Origin: Desulfobacterales bacterium
Lineage (GTDB): Bacteria; Desulfobacterota; Desulfobacteria; Desulfobacterales; UBA11574
DNA: 33,896 nt
Assembly (NCBI GenBank): GCA_030145345.1
Contig: JAQYVT010000023.1
Coordinates: 1 to 33,896, forward strand
Reading direction: 5' to 3'
Shown: positions 7,652-15,703 of the stretch, piece by piece
How the letters are laid out: each line of letters starts with the position of its first letter
Position numbering within the stretch: position 1 is the stretch's first letter
Translations under genes and position numbers: made by a program
The notes under the pieces: model-generated
The model's input: the letters and a program-made list of their open reading frames with translations, nothing else
The model's database searches: none
What the model was told of the DNA's origin: nothing

Positions 7652-8376
7652 AGACAACCTTTTCCACGCAAATCAGCGAACATTCCCTTATAGAACTTCA
7701 AGGCGTAACCAAGGTATACGGCACGGGTTCCGCGGCCATGAAAGCCCTGCGGGGAATAGATTTGCACATCAGCCAAGGTGAGTTCGTGGCCGTGATGGGG
7801 CCAAGCGGGTCGGGAAAGTCGACTTGCATGAATATTCTGGGCTGTTTAGATACTCCCAGCAATGGGGCCTATCTTTTTGAAGGTGTCGATGTGGGGAAAC
7901 TGTCTCGGGACCAGCGCGCGCTGTTACGCCGGCATTATCTGGGATTTGTGTTTCAGGGATTCAACCTCCTCAATCGCACATCGGCGATAGAGAACGTGGA
8001 ACTGCCCTTGGTCTATCGCGGCGTCCCGGCCCATGAGCGACGGGAAAGCGCCTTGCGAGCCCTTGAAGCGGTTGGGCTCAAAGGGTGGGAAACACACACG
8101 CCCGGCGAACTCTCAGGTGGACAGCAGCAACGGGTCGCCATCGCCCGGGCCATCGTTACCGACCCCAAGGTGTTGCTGGCTGACGAACCCACCGGCAACC
8201 TGGATTCTGCCCGCAGTCGTGAAGTTATGGAGATGCTTGATGCATTCAATCATGAATACGGCATCACCATCGTCCTGGTGACCCATGATGCCGATATGGC
8301 GGCCTATGCAAAACGAATCATTCGCTTCCTCGACGGGATCATCGATACCGATGAGGAAAACGGGAAGATGTTATAA
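7648..8376 (+). CDS. MacB/LolD-type ABC transporter ATPase
   Basis: A 242-residue nucleotide-binding domain with all key motifs: Walker [10 protein letters not shown] (51-59), Q-loop Gln103 in VFQGFNLL, signature LSGGQQQR (155-162), Walker B VLLADE (175-180) with the catalytic Glu180, D-loop NLDSA and switch His213 in VTHD. The protein is a free-standing ATPase, not fused to the permease as in E. coli MacB, so the layout resembles the split YknXYZ or LolCDE-like arrangement. It overlaps the adaptor gene by ATGA and the permease gene by one base (TAATG), which indicates a tightly coupled operon. It powers export of an unknown substrate. Confidence 0.95.
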   Translation: MKTTFSTQISEHSLIELQGVTKVYGTGSAAMKALRGIDLHISQGEFVAVMGPSGSGKSTCMNILGCLDTPSNGAYLFEGVDVGKLSRDQRALLRRHYLGFVFQGFNLLNRTSAIENVELPLVYRGVPAHERRESALRALEAVGLKGWETHTPGELSGGQQQRVAIARAIVTDPKVLLADEPTGNLDSARSREVMEMLDAFNHEYGITIVLVTHDADMAAYAKRIIRFLDGIIDTDEENGKML

Positions 8377-9587
8377 TGTTAAGGGAAACGATTTTACTGG
8401 CCTTTCGGGAAATCCGGCGCAACCTCATGCGTTCATCGCTGACCATCCTGGGTATCGTTATCGGAGTTGCTGCCGTAATCACCATGGTGACCCTCGGCAG
8501 AGGGGCGACGGCACAGGTGACTTCCGATATCACGAAACTGGGCACCAATCTTTTGCAAATTAGACCCGGGCAGCACCGCCACGGTCCCGGCGGCACCCAG
8601 TCAACCGGTGCCATGTTTAAGGTGGACGATGCAGACGCCATTGCCCGGGAAATCTCCGGACTGGTTGCAGTGGCACCCATGGCCTCCCAAAGCACACAAG
8701 CAATCTACGGAAATGAAAACTGGGCGACCTCGGTTATCGGCAGCACTCCTGCCTATTTGGTGGTCCGCAACTGGCAGCTCGAGAGCGGGCGCCAATTCAC
8801 AGACAGTGAACTCCGGGGAGGAAAAGGCGTGTGCATTCTGGGTGCAACCGTGCGTAAAGAGCTCTTTGGCGGTCAGAACCCTTTGGGCAACACGATCCGA
8901 CTGGAAAAGCTTTCATGCCAGGTGATCGGCGTCCTCGAATCCAAGGGGCAGTCCAGTTTTGGGACCGATCAGGATGATTTCGTGCTGATCCCATTACGCA
9001 CGCTTCAGCGGCGCATGGCCGGGAATATAGATGTGAGTAGAATTTATGTTTCAGCAGAGGATGGCGTTTCCACCAGCAAAGTCGAAGAGGATATCCAGCG
9101 ACTGATGCGGGAGCGTCGTCGTATTACCATGAACGAAGAGGACGATTTCCACGTTAGAGATATGCAAGAACTCGTCAGTACCATGACCGGAACGACCCGT
9201 GTACTTACCGGACTGCTGGGTGCAGTGGCGGCGGTAAGCCTCTTGGTCGGGGGAATCGGAATCATGAATATCATGCTGGTATCGGTTACGGAAAGAACAC
9301 GGGAGATCGGCATCCGGCTTGCCATCGGTGCCCTGGAGCGGGATGTGTTGATGCAGTTTCTGGTCGAAGCCGTGGTGCTGTCTTCCTTTGGGGGGCTGAT
9401 CGGCATCATCCTCGGGGTAGTGGCGGCCGCGATAGGCGCGCGCGTTCTCGCTGTTCCCTTTGTTTTTGATCCGGGGATTGTCGCTATCGCCTTCCTGTTT
9501 TCCGCAGCGGTGGGCGTCATTTTCGGCTACTTTCCGGCCAGACAGGCGGGGCAGCTGGATCCGATTGAAGCGTTACGCCACGAATAG
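8376..9587 (+). CDS. MacB-type ABC transporter permease (FtsX/MacB_PCD family)
   Basis: A 403-residue permease with four transmembrane segments. TM1 (about 18-40, SLTILGIVIGVAAVITMVTLG) is followed by a large periplasmic MacB_PCD domain (about 45-270). Three C-terminal segments form the FtsX domain: about 273-303, 325-355 and 365-390. The sequence SVTERTREIGIRLAIGA after TM2 is the conserved coupling region of this family, and the end has PARQAGQLDPIEALRHE, typical of MacB/LolC-like permeases. It uses the mechanotransmission mechanism rather than carrying solute through the membrane itself. Its start overlaps the ATPase stop. It closes the pump operon; no gene of a dedicated substrate lies nearby. 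Confidence 0.95.
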   Translation: MLRETILLAFREIRRNLMRSSLTILGIVIGVAAVITMVTLGRGATAQVTSDITKLGTNLLQIRPGQHRHGPGGTQSTGAMFKVDDADAIAREISGLVAVAPMASQSTQAIYGNENWATSVIGSTPAYLVVRNWQLESGRQFTDSELRGGKGVCILGATVRKELFGGQNPLGNTIRLEKLSCQVIGVLESKGQSSFGTDQDDFVLIPLRTLQRRMAGNIDVSRIYVSAEDGVSTSKVEEDIQRLMRERRRITMNEEDDFHVRDMQELVSTMTGTTRVLTGLLGAVAAVSLLVGGIGIMNIMLVSVTERTREIGIRLAIGALERDVLMQFLVEAVVLSSFGGLIGIILGVVAAAIGARVLAVPFVFDPGIVAIAFLFSAAVGVIFGYFPARQAGQLDPIEALRHE

Positions 9588-9725
9588 TCCTGCCATTCTA
9601 AGTCCTACAAAGGCCCGGTCTATGATTTGAGATCAACTTCATTAAGGAACAGAAGGGGCAGCGTTAGACAGTAAGGAATTGGATCGATTGTTATTTCTGT
9701 AAAACATACCCTAAAAAGGGGGCGT

Positions 9726-10184
9726 ATGACCAAGGACACTTCTTACAGGTTGGGTCGGTTTGAAATTATTGAAAAGAAACATGGCGAAATATCGTGGGAA
9801 ACTCAGGCTGGTTTCGGTCTCCTTAGGGCCGGGAAATGCTATATTGTAGGAGAAATATTATTCATAGGCCCTTATAGAACGGAAAAACCGGGTTTTCTAA
9901 AAGGTGAGTTCATCGAACATCTTAATAAATTGCCGAAATGGGAAAAAACCAAGTATTACTGCTCGAGCTATTCCATTAAGAACTGCAAAACCGGTAGAAT
10001 GTCCCGTAATTTTGGAGCAGGTGAAGGCTTGGCAAGTAAGACGAAAACTAAAAACAATTTTGGCAATAAAGAAAATTTTTATGAAGAGACTATAACTAAG
10101 CCAATAAATCTTACAAAAGGCCTTGGGAAATTCAAAGATAAAGGCCTTGTAGTTTGGGGTCTACTCAAAGATCGGTTTCTTTAG
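9726..10184 (+). CDS. Hypothetical protein, 152 aa
   Basis: The ATG follows an AAGGGGG ribosome binding site at good distance. The product is soluble, without signal peptide or membrane span. The first 75 residues look folded (a strand-rich stretch YRLGRFEIIEKK, then SWETQAGFGLLRAGKCYIVGEILFIGP and FLKGEFIEHLNKLPKWEKTKYYC). The second half is basic and Asn/Lys/Gly-rich. Two cysteines (YYCSSYSIKNC) are close together. I do not recognise a family. It follows the MacB permease after a 138-nt gap, so it may be a separate unit. Base use is similar to its neighbours. Confidence 0.75.
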   Translation: MTKDTSYRLGRFEIIEKKHGEISWETQAGFGLLRAGKCYIVGEILFIGPYRTEKPGFLKGEFIEHLNKLPKWEKTKYYCSSYSIKNCKTGRMSRNFGAGEGLASKTKTKNNFGNKENFYEETITKPINLTKGLGKFKDKGLVVWGLLKDRFL

Positions 10185-10275
10185 GTTCTTATTGTGCCAC
10201 AGTACTTAACATCCTGTAACCAAATAAAATCTGCTTGTTAGGTGAATAGAATCTCTAAAAGATTAGGTGTCAGTA

Positions 10276-10890
10276 ATGAACTCAAAAAAGTACGAGAAGA
10301 TATGCTTTATTTCGGTCCTCTTAATATTATCGATTTTTCAGGTTGTTCCGGACTTGGTGATTGCAGATGATCACAAAACGAACCAAAGAGATTACAAACG
10401 ATATGAGAATATCAAAGAAAAGTATGATGATGACCATCACAACAGACGGCAGGGCAAAAAAGATGACGAAGGGAATGAGACTACAGGTCAAACCGCTGCA
10501 TGGCTCCTGGTGGCTGCAAACTTGACCATCGCCTTCAGCATCCTTATGAAAGGGGCGAGTCGCTTTCTTCCGTTAGATCCACAAACGAAAAGTTCATTCA
10601 AGGGCCTTGATAAGCTTCAGAAAAAATATTTGATGAGATTTCATTATGTTTTAAATCCAGTCGCCCTGGTCATAGCTTTTTTTCATTTTCTGTTGTCTTC
10701 TTGTCGGTCATCCCCCCTCCCGGAATGGGGCTTAATAATGGTGACAGCGATGGTTTTTCTTGGTTTAATTTTAAAATTTAAATTGTCTCCCAAGGGGATG
10801 CGGAAATCGGTTTATCGCTTACATAGAACATCGGCATCTTTTTTAATAATGATTCTTCTGATAGTGGCCGGCCGCCTGATTATTGACTGA
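10276..10890 (+). CDS. Membrane protein with His-rich segment and b-heme-like His spacing (hypothetical)
   Basis: A 204-residue protein. A signal peptide is likely (1-30, hydrophobic core then VIA-DD). A polar, charged, His/Asp-rich stretch follows (35-70, with DDDHHNRRQGKKDD), then four membrane segments (about 73-92, 123-141, 151-168 and 184-202). H123 and H137 are 14 residues apart in one helix, and H183 sits at the head of the last. Such spacing is typical of b-heme ligation in cytochrome b/ferric-reductase-like proteins, but the fourth ligand is not obvious. A heme or metal role is inferred. I prefer ATG 10276 because AGGTG lies 6 nt upstream; GTG 10267 overlaps that site. No recognised partner flanks it. 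Confidence 0.7.
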   Translation: MNSKKYEKICFISVLLILSIFQVVPDLVIADDHKTNQRDYKRYENIKEKYDDDHHNRRQGKKDDEGNETTGQTAAWLLVAANLTIAFSILMKGASRFLPLDPQTKSSFKGLDKLQKKYLMRFHYVLNPVALVIAFFHFLLSSCRSSPLPEWGLIMVTAMVFLGLILKFKLSPKGMRKSVYRLHRTSASFLIMILLIVAGRLIID

Positions 10891-11070
10891 GGAAGACTTC
10901 GGTAAAAAGTGTAATTATCACATTAATAATCGCCTTTCTTGTCTCCGAGTTTATTGAGCATTTGGTGCTTCCCTTATTTGGTTTATTAAAGACCGAAATA
11001 AAAGATCTAATTGCGGCGTGACAGGTATGATTGGAAACGTCGCTGAAATAAAAAGATGGGATAAAACTGA

Positions 11071-11113
11071 AATTGGTCGTAAACAAACCGGGAGAAATAT
11101 TATAAGCGTTTAG
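11071..11113 (+). repeat. Short remnant of the 19453-19602 MITE-like family
   Basis: AATTGGTCGTAAACAAACCG plus GGAGAAATATTATAAGCGTTTAG repeats the left end of the element at 19453 with few mismatches, then diverges into a GC-rich hairpin. Confidence 0.65.
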
Positions 11114-11140
11114 CCTCTGGGCAAATGTGGCCCCAGGGGC
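11113..11140 (+). terminator. Hairpin, possible terminator
   Basis: GCCTCTGGG pairs with CCCCAGGGGC across a short loop and is followed by TTTATATTT, a weak T-run. It lies 220 nt beyond the upstream gene and joins the MITE remnant, so a terminator role is only possible. Confidence 0.35.
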
Positions 11141-11402
11141 TTTATATTTCCCGGAACAAGCCCAAAAACGCATCCAGTCTCATGGGTGTGAATATGTATT
11201 GTCTTCGTTTTCAACTTCCCCCCCGTTTTGGCATGCCTTTGGTTAAAAATCCCTGATATAAAGTTCATGGCTTTTTATTGAAAAATTTAAGCATCTGCTC
11301 ATAAATTGGCCTGCATATATTTCCGTGTCCAGTAATATTTCTTGATTGATAGTGATTTTTAATATATAGAGTTTCGGTTTCTAAAAATCTAAAATACTAA
11401 TT

Positions 11403-11573
11403 ATGCTGAACGACCGGCTCATAAAACATATCGATGATTACCGCCATGAAAATGGCAGACCTTCCCGCTCCGAAGCCATAAGGCGCCTTTTAGACGAAGC
11501 CCTTAAAAAATACGGAAAGAAAGCCAAAAAACAACCTTTTATCGAGGTTTCTACCGAGAGCAATCCCAGCTAA
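11403..11573 (+). pseudogene. Ribbon-helix-helix (CopG/Arc-like) protein, 56 aa, probably N-terminally truncated
   Basis: The sequence LNDRLIKHIDDYRHENG then RPSRSEAIRRLLDEALKKYG is a clear ribbon-helix-helix core: helix A, a turn, then S-RSEAIRRLL of helix B. In this family a beta-strand that reads the DNA groove comes before helix A. Here the ATG leaves almost no room for it. The frame upstream extends only six codons (KSKILI) to a stop, with no standard start and no ribosome binding site. The gene is therefore either started from an unusual codon or is a decayed antitoxin-type regulator. No toxin gene follows. It could still make an inactive dimer. Confidence 0.5.
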
Positions 11574-11831
11574 TGAAACCTAGGTTGAGGGGTTCAGGGT
11601 TCAGCGTTCCGGGTTGGAAAAACCTCAAACAGCTCGCATCCATATGATACTGGCTTCATCGTGGTTGCAAAAGCGTTCCACCCCATAGGATATGGCAGGT
11701 GTTCCGGCAAAATGAGTCAAAATTTATTCTGGAGTATGGCTCTGACAATCCGGAAATCGGCTAAAACCGGCGGGTAAACTTCTAAGATTGAAAAGATCCT
11801 TTAACGATTCAAAAATCTTTTTAAATTAATA

Positions 11832-13058
11832 ATGCCTCAAGAAATTTACGTCCTGATCTTTGGTTACATTGTTGGTTTTTACATGGCCTGGAACATCGGT
11901 GCCAATGATGTTGCCAACTCCATGGCGCCTGTTGTGGGCGCCAAAGCTGTAACGATTCGACAGGCTATATTTATCGCCGTAATATTGAATGTCATTGGTG
12001 CTGTATTTATTGGCGCCCATGTTACCAATACAATCCGTAAAGGCATTGTCTCGACGGATATTCTAACCGATCCCCATCTGGTTCTTATCGGCGCACTTTC
12101 TGCAATGCTGGCTGCTTCCCTGTGGGTCAATTTTGCCACTTGGAAATCTTTACCGGTTTCTACAACGCATTCGATTGTTGGTGCCATGATCGGCTTCGGA
12201 ATCGTAGCTGGCGGATTTTCAGTCATTAATTGGATGAAACTCGCTGCGGTTGTGATGAGCTGGATCATTTCCCCTCTCTTCAGCCTTGCAATCTCCTATT
12301 TTTTGTTCAAAATTATCTTAAAATTAATTCTCTCTCAAAAAAATGCTTTTATCCGGTCTCTGAAATTGTCCCCCTTTTTTATCGGTTCTACGGTCTTCAT
12401 CGTTGTTTTGTCATTTCTGTTTAAAACCTCTTTGGGAAAAAGTCTGTCTATCAAGACACCGGATGCCCTGATAATAGCATTCATCATAGCATTTTCTTTT
12501 GGATTCGCTGGGATGGGAGTATTAAAGCGGTTTGTTAAACGAAGTGGCCTTAATGGTGCAGAAGAGATATTTCGGTTTATCCAAATCGGGACAGCCTGCT
12601 ATGTTTCTCTGGCACAAGGGGCCAATGATGTGGCCAATGCGATCGGTCCTCTTGCTGTAATCTATTTTCTGGTCAAAACAGGTAGTGTCGGTGCCACAGT
12701 TCCGGTGCCTTTTTTTCTCCTGATCTTTGGCGGTATCGGTATTGCCTGTGGAATTTCAATGGCCGGTCACCGTGTCATGGAAACCATGGGCAAAAAAATA
12801 ACGGCTCTCAGTAATACACGAGGTTTTGCAATAAATTTTGCAACAGCAACCACTGTTCTTTTGGCTTCAAAAATGGGGCTGCCGGTCTCAACTACCCATG
12901 CTGCAGTGGGCGGAGTTATGGGAATAGGGTTTGCGCGCGGAGTTGAAGCCGTCAATTTTAGCATTGTTTATAAAATTATGTTATACTGGATATTAACAGT
13001 GCCCGCTGCTGCTGTTACCAGTATGGTCATATTTAAAATTCTTCAATTCATTTTATAA
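11832..13058 (+). CDS. pit: PiT-family inorganic phosphate transporter
   Basis: A 408-residue polytopic membrane protein with the inverted-duplicated layout of the PiT family. The signature GANDVAN occurs twice (23-29 and 263-269), and each half also has PVSTTH (108-113 and again near residue 354). About ten hydrophobic segments are visible, split by a cytoplasmic loop near 165-210. The family imports phosphate (often as metal-phosphate) with H+ or Na+. The start lacks a strong ribosome site, but homology begins right after it. The next gene, 12 nt on, encodes the PhoU-like DUF47 partner, a very common pairing in bacteria and archaea. Confidence 0.95.
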   Translation: MPQEIYVLIFGYIVGFYMAWNIGANDVANSMAPVVGAKAVTIRQAIFIAVILNVIGAVFIGAHVTNTIRKGIVSTDILTDPHLVLIGALSAMLAASLWVNFATWKSLPVSTTHSIVGAMIGFGIVAGGFSVINWMKLAAVVMSWIISPLFSLAISYFLFKIILKLILSQKNAFIRSLKLSPFFIGSTVFIVVLSFLFKTSLGKSLSIKTPDALIIAFIIAFSFGFAGMGVLKRFVKRSGLNGAEEIFRFIQIGTACYVSLAQGANDVANAIGPLAVIYFLVKTGSVGATVPVPFFLLIFGGIGIACGISMAGHRVMETMGKKITALSNTRGFAINFATATTVLLASKMGLPVSTTHAAVGGVMGIGFARGVEAVNFSIVYKIMLYWILTVPAAAVTSMVIFKILQFIL

Positions 13059-13070
13059 AAGGAGATGGCT

Positions 13071-13739
13071 ATGCGGATACCATTTTTGAATATGTTTATG
13101 ACATCACCTTTTGAAGGTCTTCAGGAACATGCCGAAAAAGTAAAGGAATGTACATGGGCTTTTCAGCAGGCCATAGCGTGTTATCTCTCACCCAAATGTA
13201 AAACGTTTGAAGAACTTAGAGATGAGGTTACCCGACTGGAAAGCGAGGCAGATGCCATCAAACGTCGTATTCGTGGTCATATTCCAAAACGAACCATGAC
13301 ACCCGTATCCACTTTTCTGATATTCAGATATTTAAAACAACAGGACGGTGTTCTTGATGCTGTGGAAGATACACTCGACTGGATTTCCTACAGAAGCGAA
13401 ACAAAGATTCCGGCAGAGCTTGAAAAAGACTTTGCGCTTCTGATCAATGCCGTTATTGATCCCATCGAAAAGCTGGCTTCAATGGTGGCCGAAGCAAGAC
13501 AATACTTCAAGAGTTACTCCGAAAAACAACGCGTCGTGGTCAAGAATATCATTCACACATTACACCAGCAAGAACGTGAAGTCGATAATTTCGAATATAT
13601 TATTAAGAAGAAGGTTTTTAACATGGAAATAGATGCCGTTTCCATAATATATTTGGTCCGGCTGACTGAAATAATCGGCTCTATTGCAGACCATGCTCAA
13701 AACGCCGGCGATATGATGAACGCTATGCTTTCAAAATAG
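13071..13739 (+). CDS. DUF47 / PhoU-like phosphate transport regulator (TIGR00153 family)
   Basis: A helical protein of about 222 residues with the DUF47 pattern: an N-terminal MTSPFEGLQEHAEKV segment, then a helix with RLESEADAIKRRIRGHIPK, and a later region with AQNAGDMMNAM. The repeated E/D-x3-D-x-helix motifs coordinate metals in PhoU-like bundles. It is encoded just downstream of the PiT gene and probably modulates it, as known for such pairs. I chose ATG 13071 because AAAAGGAG ends 6 nt before it; ATG 13065 directly abuts that site. Confidence 0.93.
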   Translation: MRIPFLNMFMTSPFEGLQEHAEKVKECTWAFQQAIACYLSPKCKTFEELRDEVTRLESEADAIKRRIRGHIPKRTMTPVSTFLIFRYLKQQDGVLDAVEDTLDWISYRSETKIPAELEKDFALLINAVIDPIEKLASMVAEARQYFKSYSEKQRVVVKNIIHTLHQQEREVDNFEYIIKKKVFNMEIDAVSIIYLVRLTEIIGSIADHAQNAGDMMNAMLSK

Positions 13740-13981
13740 CAAGATAAAGCGATATTTTTTCTGTGTAGGAGTTACCCAATGGGAAAGCCCTCTATAAGCC
13801 GACAAGCCGAGGATGCCCCATCTCCAGTGCTTGTCCGCCTCTGGAGGATTGGCAAAGGTTCGCAGTAAATTACTACGGCTTCACCTTGGGCGCCCCAGGC
13901 CGCCTCGTCTTGCCCGTCCGCCATCGGCTGCGTCTCAGGCGAATGCCGGGCGGGCTTGGCTAGCGGGCGAGCTCGGATCTG

Positions 13982-14054
13982 CCTGCCCTGTGAAATGCTT
14001 GCCCAATGAAATGCAACGCCTATTTCATCGGGGCGAAGCCTATTTCACCGGGGC
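13982..14054 (+). repeat. Palindromic dispersed repeat (family B), copy 2
   Basis: Near-identical to 2624-2697. In this copy the outer arms are better kept: GCCCTGTGAAAT on the left faces ATTTCACCGGGGC on the right, and the inner arms AATGAAAT and ATTTCATCGGGGCGAAGC also pair. The whole unit could form a long hairpin or a cruciform. Confidence 0.75.
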
Positions 14055-14082
14055 AGCATCTTCCACTTTTGCAACGGTAGGG
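14046..14082 (+). repeat. Dispersed repeat (family C), copy 1
   Basis: TTCACCGGGGCAGCA, a variable piece, then CTTTTGCAACG-TAG recurs at 23957-23993. Its left edge overlaps the right arm of the family B repeat, so the two families may be parts of one larger unit. Confidence 0.6.
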
Positions 14083-14084
14083 TA

Positions 14085-14165
14085 ATTTTTAACGTATCAC
14101 CGCCTGAAACACTGGATCCCCAAATGGTCAGATATCGCTCACAAAAGACTTTTTACGAGTTTGTC
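14085..14165 (+). repeat. Dispersed repeat (family A), copy 1
   Basis: An 81-nt block starting ATTTTTAACG and ending GACTTTTTACGAGTTTGTC, repeated at 30159-30239 with about six mismatches. No inverted ends are obvious. It sits directly upstream of the PilZ promoter. Confidence 0.75.
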
Positions 14166-14213
14166 GAATTTGTTTTCCGGGTCTTTGGAATCAGATAAAG
14201 GATTTTGCATTTG

Positions 14214-14242
14214 TTGACATTTTTTTGGGAATCTTATATGTT
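14214..14242 (+). promoter_or_regulatory. Sigma-70-type promoter of the PilZ gene
   Basis: A perfect -35 TTGACA at 14214-14219, a 17-nt spacer and TATGTT (4 of 6) at 14237-14242. Transcription would begin near 14249. This makes the in-frame TTG at 14225 an unlikely start and supports ATG 14327. Confidence 0.6.
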
Positions 14243-14326
14243 CTTGATTTATATGATATTTCAAAAAGGCATCCGGGAGACTCTCTAAAAGATCTAAATG
14301 AAAGACACGAAATCAGGGTTCTATCC

Positions 14327-14821
14327 ATGCCAAACAACGAAGATGAACTTAATATATATGAAGTTAACGCTCTTTTGTTCCAAATAATTTCCTTCATGTC
14401 CGAAGCCGAACGGCGAAACCTTAAGTCCATATTAAATTCTAAGTTATCCCAAACCGAACATGGAAAAGACCTGTCGTCATTGATTACCGGTATATCTGAA
14501 GCAAAAAGACGAGAACTTCTGAAAAAGCTGACCCATTGGTATCACTCAAAACACCTTGATTTAAGAGAGTTTCCTCGGAGACCTTTTTCGATTCCCGTTG
14601 AGCTCTCAACCAATGGGTTTACATATATGTGTTTCATTCAAAATATAAGTAATGGCGGCGTCTTTATTCATACCGATTTCAGCTTTAATATCGATCAGCA
14701 AATTACCATGACATTTTCCCCCGCCAAAGCTGAAAAAGACATAACTGTCAGTGGTAAAATTGTTAGGGTTGATTCCCAAGGAATCGGTGTGCAATTCGAT
14801 GGGGTTCTAACTGATGTCTAA
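14327..14821 (+). CDS. PilZ-domain c-di-GMP-binding protein
   Basis: A 164-residue protein. The C-terminal half is a PilZ domain with both c-di-GMP contacts: R-E-F-P-R (R80, R84, the RxxxR motif) and N-I-S-N-G-G (N106, S108, G111, the DNxSxxG-type motif), then a beta-barrel ending KIVRVDSQGIGVQF. The N-terminal half is helical and holds the related pieces MSEAERRNLKSIL and ISEAKRRELLKKL, which suggest a duplicated helix unit. An in-frame TTG at 14225 would give 198 residues, but a promoter overlaps it, so ATG 14327 is preferred although its ribosome site is weak. It probably senses c-di-GMP and changes motility or surface behaviour; its partner is unknown. Confidence 0.88.
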   Translation: MPNNEDELNIYEVNALLFQIISFMSEAERRNLKSILNSKLSQTEHGKDLSSLITGISEAKRRELLKKLTHWYHSKHLDLREFPRRPFSIPVELSTNGFTYMCFIQNISNGGVFIHTDFSFNIDQQITMTFSPAKAEKDITVSGKIVRVDSQGIGVQFDGVLTDV

Positions 14822-14959
14822 CACATTTTTTTACAATTCCAACCCATATCCGTGAACCCGCGGATTGTGGCCAAACCTTGATTCTTAATGGTTTGAACTA
14901 CAACAGTTCGCCCAGCTGAATTTCGGGGACGCAGATCCGGCAATGAGCATAGGGACCAG

Positions 14960-15703
14960 ATGACACCCATTGAAAGGGAATCGATACAAATACCGGTGAT
15001 TGCCGTTGGAAAGGGTTGGATGGCCGTGGATAAACCTTCGGGGATTACCGTTCACAACCAACCTGGCAGGGATCTTTGCGCTTTGGTATCCAGGTTGATT
15101 CAAAAAAAATCCGAAATTCGGAGACAGATGGATGTCGATCCCGATTTTGGCGTTAACCCCGTTCATCGCCTGGACAAGGAAACCAGCGGCGTGATCCTGC
15201 TGGCCGCCGATCCGAAGACGTTTCGATTTTTTTCAAAACAGTTTGAATCCCGGCAGGTCAAAAAGCGGTATGTGGGTGTTTTGCACGGCCGGTTGGATAA
15301 ATCGGAAGGCGACGATTCCTGGGGGACATGGGGCTGGCCGCTTGCCAAAACCGCTGGCGGACGCCGTCATCCCCAAGGCTCCGGTCGCCGTCTTCCCAGC
15401 GAGACCCGCTACCGGATCCTCCACTGCAGCGGCCGCTACACCCTGGTGGAAATGGAGCCCCTCACCGGCCGCAAACATCAGATCCGGCGCCATGCAAAAA
15501 TATCCGGGCATCCGGTGGTGGGGGATGCACGCTACGGCTCGACGCGGTCCGTAAACTATCTTCGTCGTAATTTTGACTTTGACCGGCTTGCGCTGCATGC
15601 CCGGGCCCTCACACTGAATCTTGCGGAGGAAAAAGCCCCGGAAACACTGGAGACTCCGGAAATTCCCCAGGCGATGACAGCGCTGTTCGAAAATAACCTT
15701 TGA
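14960..15703 (+). CDS. RluA-family RNA pseudouridine synthase
   Basis: A 247-residue enzyme of the RluA/C/D type. The catalytic motif HRLDKETSG with Asp72 is intact, as are MAVDKPSGITVH near the N-terminus and the RNA-binding GRKHQIRRH motif in the second half. There is no S4 domain, unlike RluC or RluD, so it resembles RluA-like or TruC-type stand-alone enzymes. It converts specific uridines of rRNA or tRNA to pseudouridine; the site cannot be told. The ATG has only a weak AGGGA upstream. It stands alone between the PilZ gene and a repeat. Confidence 0.93.
   Translation: MTPIERESIQIPVIAVGKGWMAVDKPSGITVHNQPGRDLCALVSRLIQKKSEIRRQMDVDPDFGVNPVHRLDKETSGVILLAADPKTFRFFSKQFESRQVKKRYVGVLHGRLDKSEGDDSWGTWGWPLAKTAGGRRHPQGSGRRLPSETRYRILHCSGRYTLVEMEPLTGRKHQIRRHAKISGHPVVGDARYGSTRSVNYLRRNFDFDRLALHARALTLNLAEEKAPETLETPEIPQAMTALFENNL

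Larger units (their letters stand above)
10891..11402. other. Intergenic region with MITE remnant and a hairpin
   Basis: About 510 bases without a supported gene. It contains a short remnant of the MITE family at 11071-11113 and an immediately adjoining hairpin at 11113-11140. The remainder is AT-rich and featureless to my reading. Confidence 0.5.
13740..14213. other. Repeat-dense intergenic region
   Basis: About 470 bases composed mainly of dispersed repeats: a GC-rich stretch at about 13880-13980 with several GGGCG/CGCCC runs, the palindromic family B repeat at 13982-14054, the family C block around 14046-14082 and the 81-nt family A repeat at 14085-14165. An ORF across 13813-14085 is not considered real. 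Confidence 0.6.

Noticed and set aside
13813..14085. A 90-codon ORF with Pro/Arg/Ala-rich product
   Set aside because: It runs through the GC-rich patch and the family B palindrome, has no ribosome site, and its product is low-complexity.
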